A stretch of DNA of 64,000 nucleotides from Vibrio parahaemolyticus (GCF_900460535.1 NZ_UHIL01000002.1:496001-560000); one strand, 5' to 3'; counted from the stretch's first letter, positions 34,376 to 42,914 are shown. Program-made: numbers and translations. The notes: generated from the letters alone by a model not told the origin.

Positions 34376-35367
34376 TGCAAAAACAAGAGCATGTAGTGTT
34401 CAAACGTGCCAAAGCTCACGGCCATGACGAACCTCATGGCGGCGCGTGGAAAGTCGCGTTTGCTGACTTCATGATCGCCCTAATGGCGCTGTTTCTTGTG
34501 CTTTGGGTCATGCAAGTGGTGGATAAAGAAGAGCGTAAAGCGATTGTTGCCCACTTGCATAGCTCAAGCGTGTTCGACAAGAGTTACGGCAATCCATTTG
34601 ATACCTCACAAAGTATCTCTCCTATCGACTTGGCACAGGACTCTTCTGTGCCAAGTAAACACAATTCCAATCACGTTGTGAGCTCTTATTTTCAAGGTGA
34701 CGGTGATGGTCCAGAAATTAACTCTCTAGTTCCTGGCACCTTCGACACCCAAGAGCAACTTGCTGCTCTGGCAAAAGTTATCGAAGAGATGACCGCGCAG
34801 ATCAACGCGCAAGGAAACGTCAACGTTACTGTGACACCACAAGGCTTGCGTATCGTGTTGCAAGACGATTACAAACAGCACATGTTCAGTCGTGGTGGAG
34901 CCGAGCTTACGCCATTTTTTGAAGATTTACTGTTGGCACTTGCCCCTCTTTTCGAGCAAGTAACCAACCCATTGATCATCAGTGGTCATACCGATGCGAT
35001 TCCGTTTAAGAAACGTTTTGGTCGTCAGTCGAACTGGGCGCTGTCGGCATCGCGTGCTGATGTGGCGAGAAAAACGCTGGTTGAAGGCGGAATGCCTGAT
35101 GATCGCGTCATGCAAGTTACTGGCATGTCAGATCGAGCGTTGCTGAACCCAGATGAGCCAGATTCAAGCGAAAACCGTCGAATCGAACTGTTTATTCTGA
35201 CAACACCAGCAGCAAAAGTGCTTGAGACCTTATTTGGCAATCAAGATGACAGCGAGCTGCAAAAAGCGAAACAAAAAGCGGAATTTAACCAACCCGTTAT
35301 TCGACAAGAAGTGATCCGTTACTCGGCGGACGCAGAAAAACAAGAAGCGAAAATCCAAGCACTATAA
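34375..35367 (+). CDS. lafU: Lateral flagellar stator protein LafU (MotB)
   Basis: A 330-residue MotB-type stator with one membrane helix containing the ion-binding Asp31 ([21 protein letters not shown]). A plug/linker region follows, then a C-terminal OmpA-like peptidoglycan-binding domain ([41 protein letters not shown]). It forms the torque-generating complex with LafT and ends the lateral cluster. Confidence 0.96.
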
Positions 35368-35390
35368 CGCTTGTCAACGCCATAAACCAC

Positions 35391-35423
35391 AAAGGTCACC
35401 TCGCCCAGCTGGTGACCTTTTTA
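35391..35423 (+). terminator. Terminator of the lafBCDEFSTU operon
   Basis: Ten-base perfect arms AAAGGTCACC (35391-35400) and complement (35411-35420), a ten-base loop and a T-rich tail, 24 bases after the lafU stop. Confidence 0.85.
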
Positions 35424-35463
35424 ATCCCTAATCCAATTGCCGTGACTTTTAGTAGAGTTCAAT

Positions 35464-35751
35464 ATGCACGAGCCAATGCCCGACACAAAAAGACGTGATG
35501 TGTTGAAGAAAGCCTTTTTGTGGCTAATCATCTTCGACTATTTATTATTGGCGTTTTTTCTTACCCAACTCTCTAGCCTCAACCTAAACAGTGGCACCAT
35601 GATCAGCCTGCTGCTCGTGGTTTACAATGTTCTGCTTGTGTCGTTGTGTTTTCAACGAACCAACAAGCAAGACTCATACATCATCTACCCAGTGTTATCA
35701 GCAACGTTGCTCGCTTTTGTCTGCTTCCTTTACTTTTTTTTTCTGGTTTAA
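35464..35751 (+). CDS. Small membrane protein, unknown
   Basis: A 95-residue protein with a charged N-terminus (PDTKRRDVLKK) and three predicted membrane helices (AFLWLIIFDYLLLAFFLTQL; MISLLLVVYNVLLVSLCF; IIYPVLSATLLAFVCFLYFFF). No family was recognised. It follows the lafU terminator, so it is probably transcribed separately. It converges on the PH-domain gene. Confidence 0.65.
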   Translation: MHEPMPDTKRRDVLKKAFLWLIIFDYLLLAFFLTQLSSLNLNSGTMISLLLVVYNVLLVSLCFQRTNKQDSYIIYPVLSATLLAFVCFLYFFFLV

Positions 35752-35763
35752 GAGCGCCATAAC

Positions 35764-36141
35764 CTAATCAAGCACGCGTTCACTGATCATACGATTGAAC
35801 GCAACGAGGTCAAATGAGCCTTTAATTTCAAACCGAACTCGTCCCACTTCACTTAAGAAAAACTCAATTTCGCAATCGAGATCAAACGTGCCGGAAGTCT
35901 CAATAGAGAATGCATTGATCTTACTGTAAGGCAGCGACGTGTAATCCACTTTTGAGCCCGTAATCCCTTGCACATTCGCCGCAATCACTCGTTTGTTGGT
36001 AAACACCACTTGGTCACGAACGGTTTTAAAAGCGGCGAAAATGGTCTCACCATCAATCAAAAATTTGTGGAAATCATCTCTGACTTTGGAAACGTCAATA
36101 GGCTTAAGCTTGAACACAGAGGAGTTATCGAAGTCGATCAT
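35764..36141 (-). CDS. Bacterial PH-domain protein
   Basis: About 125 residues, starting at the ATG at 36141 (AAAGGACG ribosome site) rather than the longer frame from 36195. The sequence follows the bacterial pleckstrin-homology pattern (GETIFAAFKTVRDQVVFTNKRVIAANVQGITGSKVDYTSLPYSKINAFSIETSG, FDLDCEIEFF). This small all-beta fold is widespread; members form oligomeric rings, and their function is mostly unknown. It appears to be monocistronic. Confidence 0.85.
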   Translation of the reverse strand: MIDFDNSSVFKLKPIDVSKVRDDFHKFLIDGETIFAAFKTVRDQVVFTNKRVIAANVQGITGSKVDYTSLPYSKINAFSIETSGTFDLDCEIEFFLSEVGRVRFEIKGSFDLVAFNRMISERVLD

Positions 36142-36253
36142 GAGTCGTCCTTTAATTAGGCTGAAAAACGAATTTCTCAACGTATCAGACCACACCGATT
36201 TTGCCTATCCACCTCAACCGTTTTTGCTTGATTCATCTACTGCAAAACCCAAA

Positions 36254-36469
36254 TTACTTCCAACCCTGCCGCCATAACTCTGGGTCTTTCAGATCTTGCC
36301 AGTTCATCTTTTGCTCACGTTTACTCATAACGGCTTCAATGACACATTTCACAACATTGCCGTCTTCATCCAGTTCCATTTCAGTTACCACAAAGTGCTT
36401 CTCTTTATTTTTAGGTGACGTCGCCGTCCATTTGCTGTGCAATAGTTTCTTTGGGTGAATTCTATTCAT
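36254..36469 (-). CDS. TIGR02450-family Trp-rich protein
   Basis: A 71-residue soluble protein with the family pattern NRIHPKKLLHSKWTA, a central KEKHFVVTEME strand, and NWQDLKDPELWRQGWK at the end. Members are small conserved proteins of unknown function, common in gamma-proteobacteria. The gene is monocistronic. Confidence 0.88.
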   Translation of the reverse strand: MNRIHPKKLLHSKWTATSPKNKEKHFVVTEMELDEDGNVVKCVIEAVMSKREQKMNWQDLKDPELWRQGWK

Positions 36470-36562
36470 CGCGGTATACCAATTTAGCTATCATCTTTAT
36501 GTATACGACTGAATACCAAGAGAGAATCAGATTTTATTTTTAAGCATCCACGAAAGAGAAAA

Positions 36563-36592
36563 GCCGCAAAAGAGGTCATCCCCCAATGCGGC
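36563..36592 (-). terminator. Terminator after HPP-family gene
   Basis: GCCGCA (36563-36568) pairs with TGCGGC (36587-36592) around an 18-base loop. On the minus strand a TTTTCTCTTT tract follows. It lies 17 bases after the stop of the HPP gene. Confidence 0.55.
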
Positions 36593-36608
36593 CTTACTTG
36601 CAATCCAC

Positions 36609-37082
36609 TTAGGTCTTTTGACCGTTCAAACGAGGGTTTAAGTACTGACTCTGTAGCAACTGCAAAGCCTTACCAACCAGCACAATCACCACCGCGCCGA
36701 TCAGTACTGGCGTGAACAGAAAGCTCCACCCCTGCCCAGATGCCATGATCAAGATAGGATTTGCACCCGCAGGTGGATGCGTTGTCTTCGTAATCAGCAT
36801 CGCTGACACACCTAACCCAGTCGCAATTGCGAGGGTTATTGGCGTGATCTCAACGTATTGGCTAAACGCAATACCGATAGATGCCGTAATGAAGTGACCA
36901 ATGATCACGTTTTTTGGTTGAGCGAGAGGGCTGCTAGGCACCCCAAACACCAACACCGCAGTAGCACCAAATGGAGCCATGAGAAGTACAACCTCAGTAA
37001 GAGATACCTCGGCGTAAGACAACACACCAATAGCCAATGTCGCACCAAGCCCCGCGACCAAAGATAAAATTAAATTATTCAT
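36609..37082 (-). CDS. HPP-family integral membrane protein
   Basis: A 157-residue protein, start at 37082 (GAGGTG before ATG), with four to five membrane helices and the family-naming motif THPPAGANP near residue 105. It also has LLMAPFGATAVLVFGVPSSPLAQPKNVIIGH in the first half. HPP proteins are implicated in anion, notably nitrite, transport in plastids and cyanobacteria; the bacterial substrate here is unknown. It is divergent from a TetR gene with two shared operator-like repeats, so the TetR protein probably represses it. Confidence 0.88.
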   Translation of the reverse strand: MNNLILSLVAGLGATLAIGVLSYAEVSLTEVVLLMAPFGATAVLVFGVPSSPLAQPKNVIIGHFITASIGIAFSQYVEITPITLAIATGLGVSAMLITKTTHPPAGANPILIMASGQGWSFLFTPVLIGAVVIVLVGKALQLLQSQYLNPRLNGQKT

Positions 37083-37095
37083 AAACACCTCAAAG

Positions 37096-37137
37096 TAGAC
37101 CGAATTGTCTACAAACTAAAATAGACAAATCTGTCTA
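37096..37137. promoter_or_regulatory. Two TetR operators between HPP and tetR-type genes
   Basis: TAGACC-N4-TGTCTA (37096-37111) and TAGACA-N4-TGTCTA (37122-37137) share the pattern TAGACM-N4-TGTCTA, with centres 26 bases apart. They occupy the whole short gap between divergent genes, the standard arrangement for autorepression plus repression of the neighbour. Confidence 0.75.
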
Positions 37138-37180
37138 CCTTTGTCAATATGTGTTTGTAGAACTTTTTGAGGACGTAGTT

Positions 37181-37726
37181 ATGAACAAAAAGAAACAGTT
37201 ATTGATCGACACCGCGTTGTCACTGTTTTACAAACAGGGCATCAACTCCATTGGCATCAATGAAGTCCTTAAAGTTTCTGGCGTGGCTAAACGCACGCTG
37301 TACAGCCATTTTGAGAGCAAAGAAGCGCTCATCCTCGCCGCATTAGAACAACGCCACCAAATCTTCATGGCGTGGCTAGAGGAAAAACTGTCATCAGCAC
37401 AATCGAGTACAGACGTAATCGACCAGTTGTTTACCGCGCTTAACGGCTGGTTTCATGGTTCTGAGGAAAAATTGGGCGAGTTTCGCGGCTGTTTCTTCAT
37501 CAACACGTCCGCCGAATTCAGTGACGACAGCGGCGAGATCGCAACGTATTGCCGCCACCATAAACAACAGGTTCGTGAGCTAATTCAACGCTATCTCAAA
37601 TCAGACAACACATCATTACTCGATGCCATCTGCATCATGAAAGAAGGTGCCATCACTACCGCTTACATGACAAAAGAGTACGACGACGTCACAAAGAAAT
37701 GCGTGGAAATTTTGCGCAAGCTGTAA
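37181..37726 (+). CDS. TetR-family transcriptional regulator
   Basis: About 181 residues starting at the ATG at 37181. The N-terminal helix-turn-helix is typical (KKQLLIDTALSLFYKQGINSIGINEVLKVSGVAKRTLYSHFESKEALILAAL). The C-terminal ligand domain contains the GCFFINTSAEF segment common in AcrR/YxaF-like members. It is divergent from the HPP gene with two matching palindromes between them. The inducer is unknown. Confidence 0.93.
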   Translation: MNKKKQLLIDTALSLFYKQGINSIGINEVLKVSGVAKRTLYSHFESKEALILAALEQRHQIFMAWLEEKLSSAQSSTDVIDQLFTALNGWFHGSEEKLGEFRGCFFINTSAEFSDDSGEIATYCRHHKQQVRELIQRYLKSDNTSLLDAICIMKEGAITTAYMTKEYDDVTKKCVEILRKL

Positions 37727-37765
37727 TGCGTTCAGGCGTAGTAATTAGCTAATTAAGTATTCAAA

Positions 37766-37789
37766 CAAAAAGGCACCTATCGGTGCCTT
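37766..37789 (-). terminator. Terminator of the glycyl-radical enzyme operon
   Basis: AAGGCACC and its complement (37770-37777, 37782-37789) with a four-base loop. On the minus strand a T5 run follows, placing it just after the 807-residue enzyme gene. It may also stop the convergent TetR transcript. Confidence 0.8.
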
Positions 37790-37813
37790 CTGCATTAACA
37801 GGGGTTGAGACCA

Positions 37814-40237
37814 TCACAACTCGTGTTCAGTACGGGCAATGATGTCATCCTGCGCGTCAGGTGACAGCGCGGTAAAGAAGGCTGAATAGCCCGCAACTCG
37901 TACGACAAGGTCACGATATTGCTCAGGGTTCTTCTTCGCTGCCAGCAAGGTTTCACGAGAGACGATGTTGTACTGCACATGCCAACCTTTGTGGTGATTA
38001 AAGAAGGTACGAATCAACATTGAAAGCTTGAGCTTATCTCCTTCTGAAGCGACAGCCGCTGGGCTTAACTTCTGGTTAAGCAGCACACCACCCAAGATTT
38101 TATTGGCTTGAATTTTGCCGACTGAGTTGTACACCGCCGTTGGTCCCAAACGGTCAGAGCCCGATGCTGGACTTGCGCCTTCTGCCAGTGGCGTTTTCGC
38201 TTTTCGACCATCTGGTGTTGCCATCGTGGATGCGCCAAATGGCACGTTGGCAGAGATGCTCGATGTTCCCGCGTAGTAGCCGCCACCAATTGGACCGCGC
38301 CCATAACGTGTGTTGACAAATTGCGCCAACTCATCGATATAAACTTGGTAAGCATCGGCCAGCAATTGGTCGACATAATCGTCGTCATTGCCGTATTTTG
38401 GCGCGAAGTTGATTAAGCGTTGGCGAAGTTGTTCGTTCTCAATACCATCGAAGTCTTCTTCTAATGCTTTTGCCAATTCCGTTTGGCTGATTTGTGCTTC
38501 TTCAAACACCAAATGTTTGATCGCCGCCAAACTGTTACCCAAATTGGCGATACCCACTTGCAGGCCAGATACCCAATCGTATTTCGCTCCACCTTCTTTT
38601 ACTGTTTTACCGCGCGCCAAACAGTCATCCACCAGCGATGAGCAGAAAATATCTTGCGCTTGCTGCTCAAGCACACTGTCGACTACGGTATCGATCTCAA
38701 TCGATTTACGTGTGTAGTAGCGAATTTGCTCCGCCCAAGAAGCGGTGACTTGCTCAAAGCTCTCGAAGTTACCTTTTGCTAGCGACTTATCATGCGGCAA
38801 GAAGGCTTTGCCCGTCGTTGCATCCACACCTTCGTTAAGCGCAGCCAGTAAAATACGCGCAAAATTAATAAAGCTCATGCCCGTGCAACGGTAACCCCAT
38901 TTGCCTGGAACAGCGGTTTCAATACAGCCAATAGACGCGTAGTTGTAAGCGTCTGCTTTCTCGACGCCTAGCTTGATGAACTCTGGAATGACGATTTCAT
39001 CGTTGTTGAATGCAGGCATACCGAATCCGCATTTGATCACTTCAATACAGCCCATCAAGAACTCTTGATTCAGACCTTCATGATAGCGAACACTCAGGTT
39101 CGGTTGCGTGGAACGTAGCTGACCACAAGACTCTAAAATCGCCCAAGATAGCGGGTTTACGGCGTCTTCAGGTTCTCCATTCTCATTCAGCTTTTGACCA
39201 CCGATACAGACATTTTGATACAGAGGAGAACCTGCCGATGCTTTTGAGTGCGCACCAGAGCGAATCTTGTTTACTTCAAGCAATTTCAACCAACAGCTTT
39301 GCAATAACTCAAGGGCGAACGCTTTGTTCATCGCGTCACTTTCAAGATCACGCACGTAGTAGTCGTTTAGGAACTGGTCCATCCGACCGAATGAAACAGA
39401 GTGGCCATTCGATTCAATTTGCAACATCAACTGCACAAAATAGCTCAGTTGCAGAGCTTGCCAGAAGTTGGTTGGCGCATGGAAAGCCACATGACGACAG
39501 TTGTCTGCGATTGTCTCCAGTTCCGCTTTCCTCTCTGGTCGCGTTTCGTTTTGTGCCATTTCCAGAGCGAGATCGGCGTAACTCACCATGTGCTCCTGAA
39601 TCGCAAGCAAGACAATTTCGACGGACTTATAAAGCTGCGCTTTCTTCAACCCTTCATACGTCGACATGTCGTTATTAGCGCGATGCTGACGAACCTCATC
39701 CAGCAGACCGTTCATACCGATCTTCAGGATTTTTTCGTTATCCACAGCAAGGTGCGCGTCGCCCGAAGTCATGTTGCCTTCGGCTTTAATGATGGTGCTG
39801 GCTAAGATCTCTTGCTGCTCGTCGGTAAAGAGTCCATAGCAGCGATCTTGAACCGTTTTACCGCGCCAGTATGGCGTAATGGCGTGAATGCTTTGTTTGT
39901 CCTCTTCACTTACCGCAAAACCAGCCCCAGGTCGGTCGGCCAGTTCGTCGATTTCCGCTTCAATCCAACGCACCGTGTATTCAGGAAAGATCGGCGCAGC
40001 GCGTACTTTGCTCGCTTGGTTGCCTACAATCAGCTCGTCGTGCTTAATCCAAATGGTACGAGTGCGTAAGTGCTCTTGTAGCGCCAGCGCTCGTTGCACA
40101 ATCACAGGTTTGTCTTCATTTGCCTGATACGCCCGAGTGTAAGCCTCTGCGCGCTCGGTACAGATAGGCGGCGTTACGATGTTGACCAGTGCCGATTTGT
40201 GGGCTTTGATTCGCTCTGGAAGGGTATGTAGGTCCAT
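37814..40237 (-). CDS. ybiW: Glycyl-radical enzyme, YbiW/PflF type
   Basis: An 807-residue glycyl-radical enzyme closely resembling E. coli YbiW. The active-site thiyl residue is Cys438 in GCIETAVPGKWGY, with the acid Glu440 of GCxE-type lyases/dehydratases, and the radical site is Gly783 in RVAGYSAFF. It lacks the paired CC of true pyruvate formate-lyase, so it is not PflB. It is in an operon with its activase (two-base gap) and divergent from an FSA-type aldolase, the same partners as in E. coli. From memory, enzymes of this type have been reported to open 1,5-anhydroglucitol 6-phosphate to a deoxyketose phosphate that such an aldolase cleaves. I could not verify this here. It would be active only without oxygen. 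Confidence 0.93.
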   Translation of the reverse strand: MDLHTLPERIKAHKSALVNIVTPPICTERAEAYTRAYQANEDKPVIVQRALALQEHLRTRTIWIKHDELIVGNQASKVRAAPIFPEYTVRWIEAEIDELADRPGAGFAVSEEDKQSIHAITPYWRGKTVQDRCYGLFTDEQQEILASTIIKAEGNMTSGDAHLAVDNEKILKIGMNGLLDEVRQHRANNDMSTYEGLKKAQLYKSVEIVLLAIQEHMVSYADLALEMAQNETRPERKAELETIADNCRHVAFHAPTNFWQALQLSYFVQLMLQIESNGHSVSFGRMDQFLNDYYVRDLESDAMNKAFALELLQSCWLKLLEVNKIRSGAHSKASAGSPLYQNVCIGGQKLNENGEPEDAVNPLSWAILESCGQLRSTQPNLSVRYHEGLNQEFLMGCIEVIKCGFGMPAFNNDEIVIPEFIKLGVEKADAYNYASIGCIETAVPGKWGYRCTGMSFINFARILLAALNEGVDATTGKAFLPHDKSLAKGNFESFEQVTASWAEQIRYYTRKSIEIDTVVDSVLEQQAQDIFCSSLVDDCLARGKTVKEGGAKYDWVSGLQVGIANLGNSLAAIKHLVFEEAQISQTELAKALEEDFDGIENEQLRQRLINFAPKYGNDDDYVDQLLADAYQVYIDELAQFVNTRYGRGPIGGGYYAGTSSISANVPFGASTMATPDGRKAKTPLAEGASPASGSDRLGPTAVYNSVGKIQANKILGGVLLNQKLSPAAVASEGDKLKLSMLIRTFFNHHKGWHVQYNIVSRETLLAAKKNPEQYRDLVVRVAGYSAFFTALSPDAQDDIIARTEHEL

Positions 40238-40239
40238 GG

Positions 40240-41169
40240 TTAACCTCTAACAATCACGTTAAGTTGAGTATGTTCGCTTGCGTATTGCATTGCGTTTTCT
40301 AGCAGTTCTGGATTATTTAATGGTTTGTCAGAACACTCGTAAGGCATATCGAGCAAACGGTATTTATTGATGCCGAGGGTGTGATACGGCAGCAAGTGAA
40401 GTTCTTGACAGCTTTCTAATGAAGCTGCGAAATCAATGATCGCTTTGAGCTCATCAATGGTATCATTGAAGCCCGGCACAACCGGAATACGAATCACAAT
40501 GCGTTTCGCAATTGGTGCCAATTTTCTAAAATTGTCTTTGATGCGTTTTAACGATACCTTCGCCCAGCAGAGAAACTTTTCTTCGTCGGTGTGTTTAAGA
40601 TCCGCTAACCAGCAATCAATATACGGCGCGACTTTTTCTACGTTTTTCCACGGAACATGCATGCACGACTCCACCGCCGTAGACACATGGTTTTGATGCA
40701 AACGTTCGGCAAGTTCTGCCACAAGATTTGGCTGCATCAGCGGCTCGCCACCAGAAAACGTCACGCCACCTTGGCTTTGATCGTAAAAAGGCTTGTCTTT
40801 CATCAACACTTCAAACAAGTCGTCCGATTTCGCCGCTTCTCCACATATGCTGAGCGCTTGTGTTGGACATACGTTTCGCAGCGCTATGATCTGCGCCTCG
40901 CTCATGGCTTTTCGATTGATGATGATTTGATCGTCAATGTGTCGGATACCATCGCTTGCCATGTCGCCGTTTACGGTTTGTTTATAAGCCGACACACAAA
41001 GCTGGCAGTCCGCCATACAACTGCGCTCATCAAACAGCAGAGAGTGCTTTGCACTGCGGCTTTCTGGGTTTTGGCACCAAGGACAGGACAGACTGCATCC
41101 CTTCAGAAACAGAATGGTGCGAATACCATCACCATCGTGGGTCGAGAACCTCTGAATATTGAAATACAT
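40240..41169 (-). CDS. ybiY: Glycyl-radical enzyme activase, YbiY type
   Basis: A 309-residue radical-SAM protein. The iron-sulfur motif is CX3CX2C at Cys25, 29 and 32 (GCSLSCPWCQNPES). An inserted ferredoxin-like segment has further cysteines (C51, C55, C58 in CMADCQLC; C101 and C109 in CPTQALSIC), as in activases of non-PFL glycyl-radical enzymes. GGEPLMQP is the SAM-binding GGE motif. It abstracts hydrogen from Gly783 of the adjacent enzyme. It is the first gene of the operon. Confidence 0.94.
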   Translation of the reverse strand: MYFNIQRFSTHDGDGIRTILFLKGCSLSCPWCQNPESRSAKHSLLFDERSCMADCQLCVSAYKQTVNGDMASDGIRHIDDQIIINRKAMSEAQIIALRNVCPTQALSICGEAAKSDDLFEVLMKDKPFYDQSQGGVTFSGGEPLMQPNLVAELAERLHQNHVSTAVESCMHVPWKNVEKVAPYIDCWLADLKHTDEEKFLCWAKVSLKRIKDNFRKLAPIAKRIVIRIPVVPGFNDTIDELKAIIDFAASLESCQELHLLPYHTLGINKYRLLDMPYECSDKPLNNPELLENAMQYASEHTQLNVIVRG

Positions 41170-41257
41170 TGCTGTCCGCCTCTTGGTTTGCTCTTCTACT
41201 TTTCACGCTTTTCTTTTTCTGAAAGCTTCATTTGATAATGAAATATTGCCACTTAAC

Positions 41258-41309
41258 TTTCGATTTATGAAATTATTATAGTTTCAATTGAAATTTCAAT
41301 TGATCGAAA
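41258..41309. promoter_or_regulatory. Three TTTC...GAAA repeats between ybiYW and fsaA
   Basis: TTTC-N7-GAAA (41258-41272), the perfect palindrome TTTCAATTGAAA (41282-41293) and TTTC-N8-GAAA (41294-41309) lie in the divergent promoter region. Clustered TTTC/GAAA half-sites resemble operators of sugar-phosphate regulators of the DeoR type. No such regulator is encoded nearby. Confidence 0.6.
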
Positions 41310-41383
41310 TCAAGATCTCAGCGGATTGTCAGATCTATAGTGATCCCATCATCAAAACGAAGATTTTGTATAAGGTAGAACCC

Positions 41384-42058
41384 ATGATCGAACTCTATTT
41401 AGATACTGCTGACGTGGCAGAAGTAAAACGCTTTAACCAATGCCTACCTCTGAAAGGGGTAACCACAAATCCAAGTATTTTGGCGAAGTCAAAACAAGGC
41501 TTGAACCAAACCTTAGCTGGCATGCAAGAAGCGTTAGGGGGCACACCCCGTTTCCATGCTCAAGTGGTGAGCACAACTGTAGAAGGCATGGTAGAAGAAG
41601 CGCGCCAAATCCAAGAATTACCCTATGATATGGTCGTTAAAGTGCCAGCAACCGAAACGGGCTTAGCGGCAATTAAGTTAATGAAAAAAGAGGGAATTCA
41701 AGTACTCGCCACTGCTATTTACTCTGCTCAGCAAGGTTTCCTTGCGGCATTGTGTGGCGCTGACTATCTTGCGCCTTATGTGAACCGTATTGATGCGATG
41801 AACGGAAACGGTGTAGAAGTGGTCGCAGACCTGCAATTGCTACTGGATCAAAACCAACTGCCTGCAAAAATTTTGGCAGCGAGTTTTAAGAATACCCAAC
41901 AAGCGATGGAAGTGATGAAGTTAGGTATTGAAGCGATCACCTTACCTGTCGATGTGGCCGCGCAGATGTTTTCTCATCCAGCAGTTCAGCCGGCTGTCGA
42001 TCAATTTGACAAAGACTGGAAATCCACGTTTGGCAACAAACTTTCATTTGAAAGTTAA
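41384..42058 (+). CDS. fsaA: Fructose-6-phosphate aldolase-type transaldolase homologue
   Basis: A 224-residue class I aldolase of the small transaldolase family. The start at 41384 follows AAGGTAG and gives the family N-terminus MIELYLDTADVAEVKRF; an in-frame start at 41288 would add a non-conserved leader. The Schiff-base Lys is in VVKVPATETGLAAIK, with GVTTNPSILAKS and the SFKNTQQ block. Length matches FSA (about 220) rather than TalB. It cleaves fructose 6-phosphate or related deoxyketose phosphates to dihydroxyacetone/hydroxyacetone and glyceraldehyde 3-phosphate. It is divergent from ybiYW with a shared operator region. Confidence 0.92.
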   Translation: MIELYLDTADVAEVKRFNQCLPLKGVTTNPSILAKSKQGLNQTLAGMQEALGGTPRFHAQVVSTTVEGMVEEARQIQELPYDMVVKVPATETGLAAIKLMKKEGIQVLATAIYSAQQGFLAALCGADYLAPYVNRIDAMNGNGVEVVADLQLLLDQNQLPAKILAASFKNTQQAMEVMKLGIEAITLPVDVAAQMFSHPAVQPAVDQFDKDWKSTFGNKLSFES

Positions 42059-42083
42059 ACATAAAATTATCGAAAGTCCCGTT

Positions 42084-42105
42084 CCTCCTCGATCGAGGGG
42101 CTTTT
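42084..42105 (+). terminator. Possible terminator after fsaA
   Basis: A short CCTC-GATC-GAGG hairpin (42087-42098) is followed by GGCTTTTG. The stem is short, so this is a weak terminator candidate. The rest of the 343-base gap to 42401 holds no gene; its only strong feature is the palindrome at 42338. Confidence 0.4.
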
Positions 42106-42337
42106 GATATGGGAATCTCTGAGAAAAAGTAACATTCGCGCAGGCAACTGTTTATAGATGCGGCTTACGAAGAGATTCCCACACCACTAATCTCGCCTCA
42201 ACCTTCACGCAAACTACTCTATTCGTAACATCACTACTGACGAAAAACGCTCGTTCCACAAGCAAAAAATTTTTGCTTCAAGCCGACAAACTCACAATCT
42301 CAACGCATCAATAAGTCGGTAATTATTAATTTTATCT

Positions 42338-42366
42338 ATTATAAATGAACACTGTTCATTTATAAT
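42338..42366. promoter_or_regulatory. 29-base palindrome before the DUF2799 lipoprotein gene
   Basis: Thirteen-base perfect arms (ATTATAAATGAAC and complement) around a three-base centre, ending 35 bases before the ATG at 42402. The inner TGAACA-N-TGTTCA core looks like a dimeric repressor operator of the TetR kind. It lacks a T run, so it is not a terminator. Confidence 0.6.
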
Positions 42367-42401
42367 CAGCGAACCTAACGCAGTAACAAGGAATCCACTT
42401 C

Positions 42402-42914
42402 ATGAAACGCATTGCGCTTCTCTTTGCCATGTTTGCATTACTTTCTGGTTGTAGCAGCATGTCGCCAGAACAATGCCAAACCGCAGATTGGTATCGCGTC
42501 GGCTACCAAGATGGCCGCTCAGGCAACAACCCAAACGTTTTGTACGAATACATTAAAGACTGTCGCGAAGCAGGCGTAACGCCAAATCACGTTGAGTGGC
42601 AAGACGGTTTTGATAAAGGCACTATTCTTTACTGTTCGCCAGACAATGGTTACACGGTGGGTGTAGAAGGAAAAACCTACTATGGCGTTTGCTCTAACGA
42701 TCTTTTCCTTAAAAACTATCAGTTAGGCCATCAAGAATATCAGCGTCAACAACGCATTAACGCGTTAGATGCGGAGATATCACGCCTTGATCATCAATTG
42801 GATGCAAACTTAGATAAAGACAACGCGAAGCGCATTAGAGAGAGAAGAAAACAACTGGCACGTGAGCGTGCATCACTCATCTCGCCAGGAGCTAATTACT
42901 ACTTTAACTTTTAG
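42402..42914 (+). CDS. DUF2799-family lipoprotein
   Basis: A 170-residue lipoprotein (lipobox LLSGC, Cys17). It contains the DUF2799 repeats of the type DWYRVGYQDGRSG and EWQDGFDKGTILYCSPDNGYTVG, then a C-terminal charged coiled coil (NALDAEISRLDHQLDANLDKDNAKRIRERRKQLARER). It is probably periplasm-facing on a membrane; the function is unknown. A 29-base palindrome just upstream suggests dedicated repression. Confidence 0.88.
   Translation: MKRIALLFAMFALLSGCSSMSPEQCQTADWYRVGYQDGRSGNNPNVLYEYIKDCREAGVTPNHVEWQDGFDKGTILYCSPDNGYTVGVEGKTYYGVCSNDLFLKNYQLGHQEYQRQQRINALDAEISRLDHQLDANLDKDNAKRIRERRKQLARERASLISPGANYYFNF

Noticed and set aside
37814..40237. Annotation of the 807-residue enzyme as pyruvate formate-lyase
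   Set aside because: The active-site region has a single Cys in GCIE, not the adjacent Cys pair of PflB, and the activase has the extra ferredoxin-like cysteines of other glycyl-radical systems.
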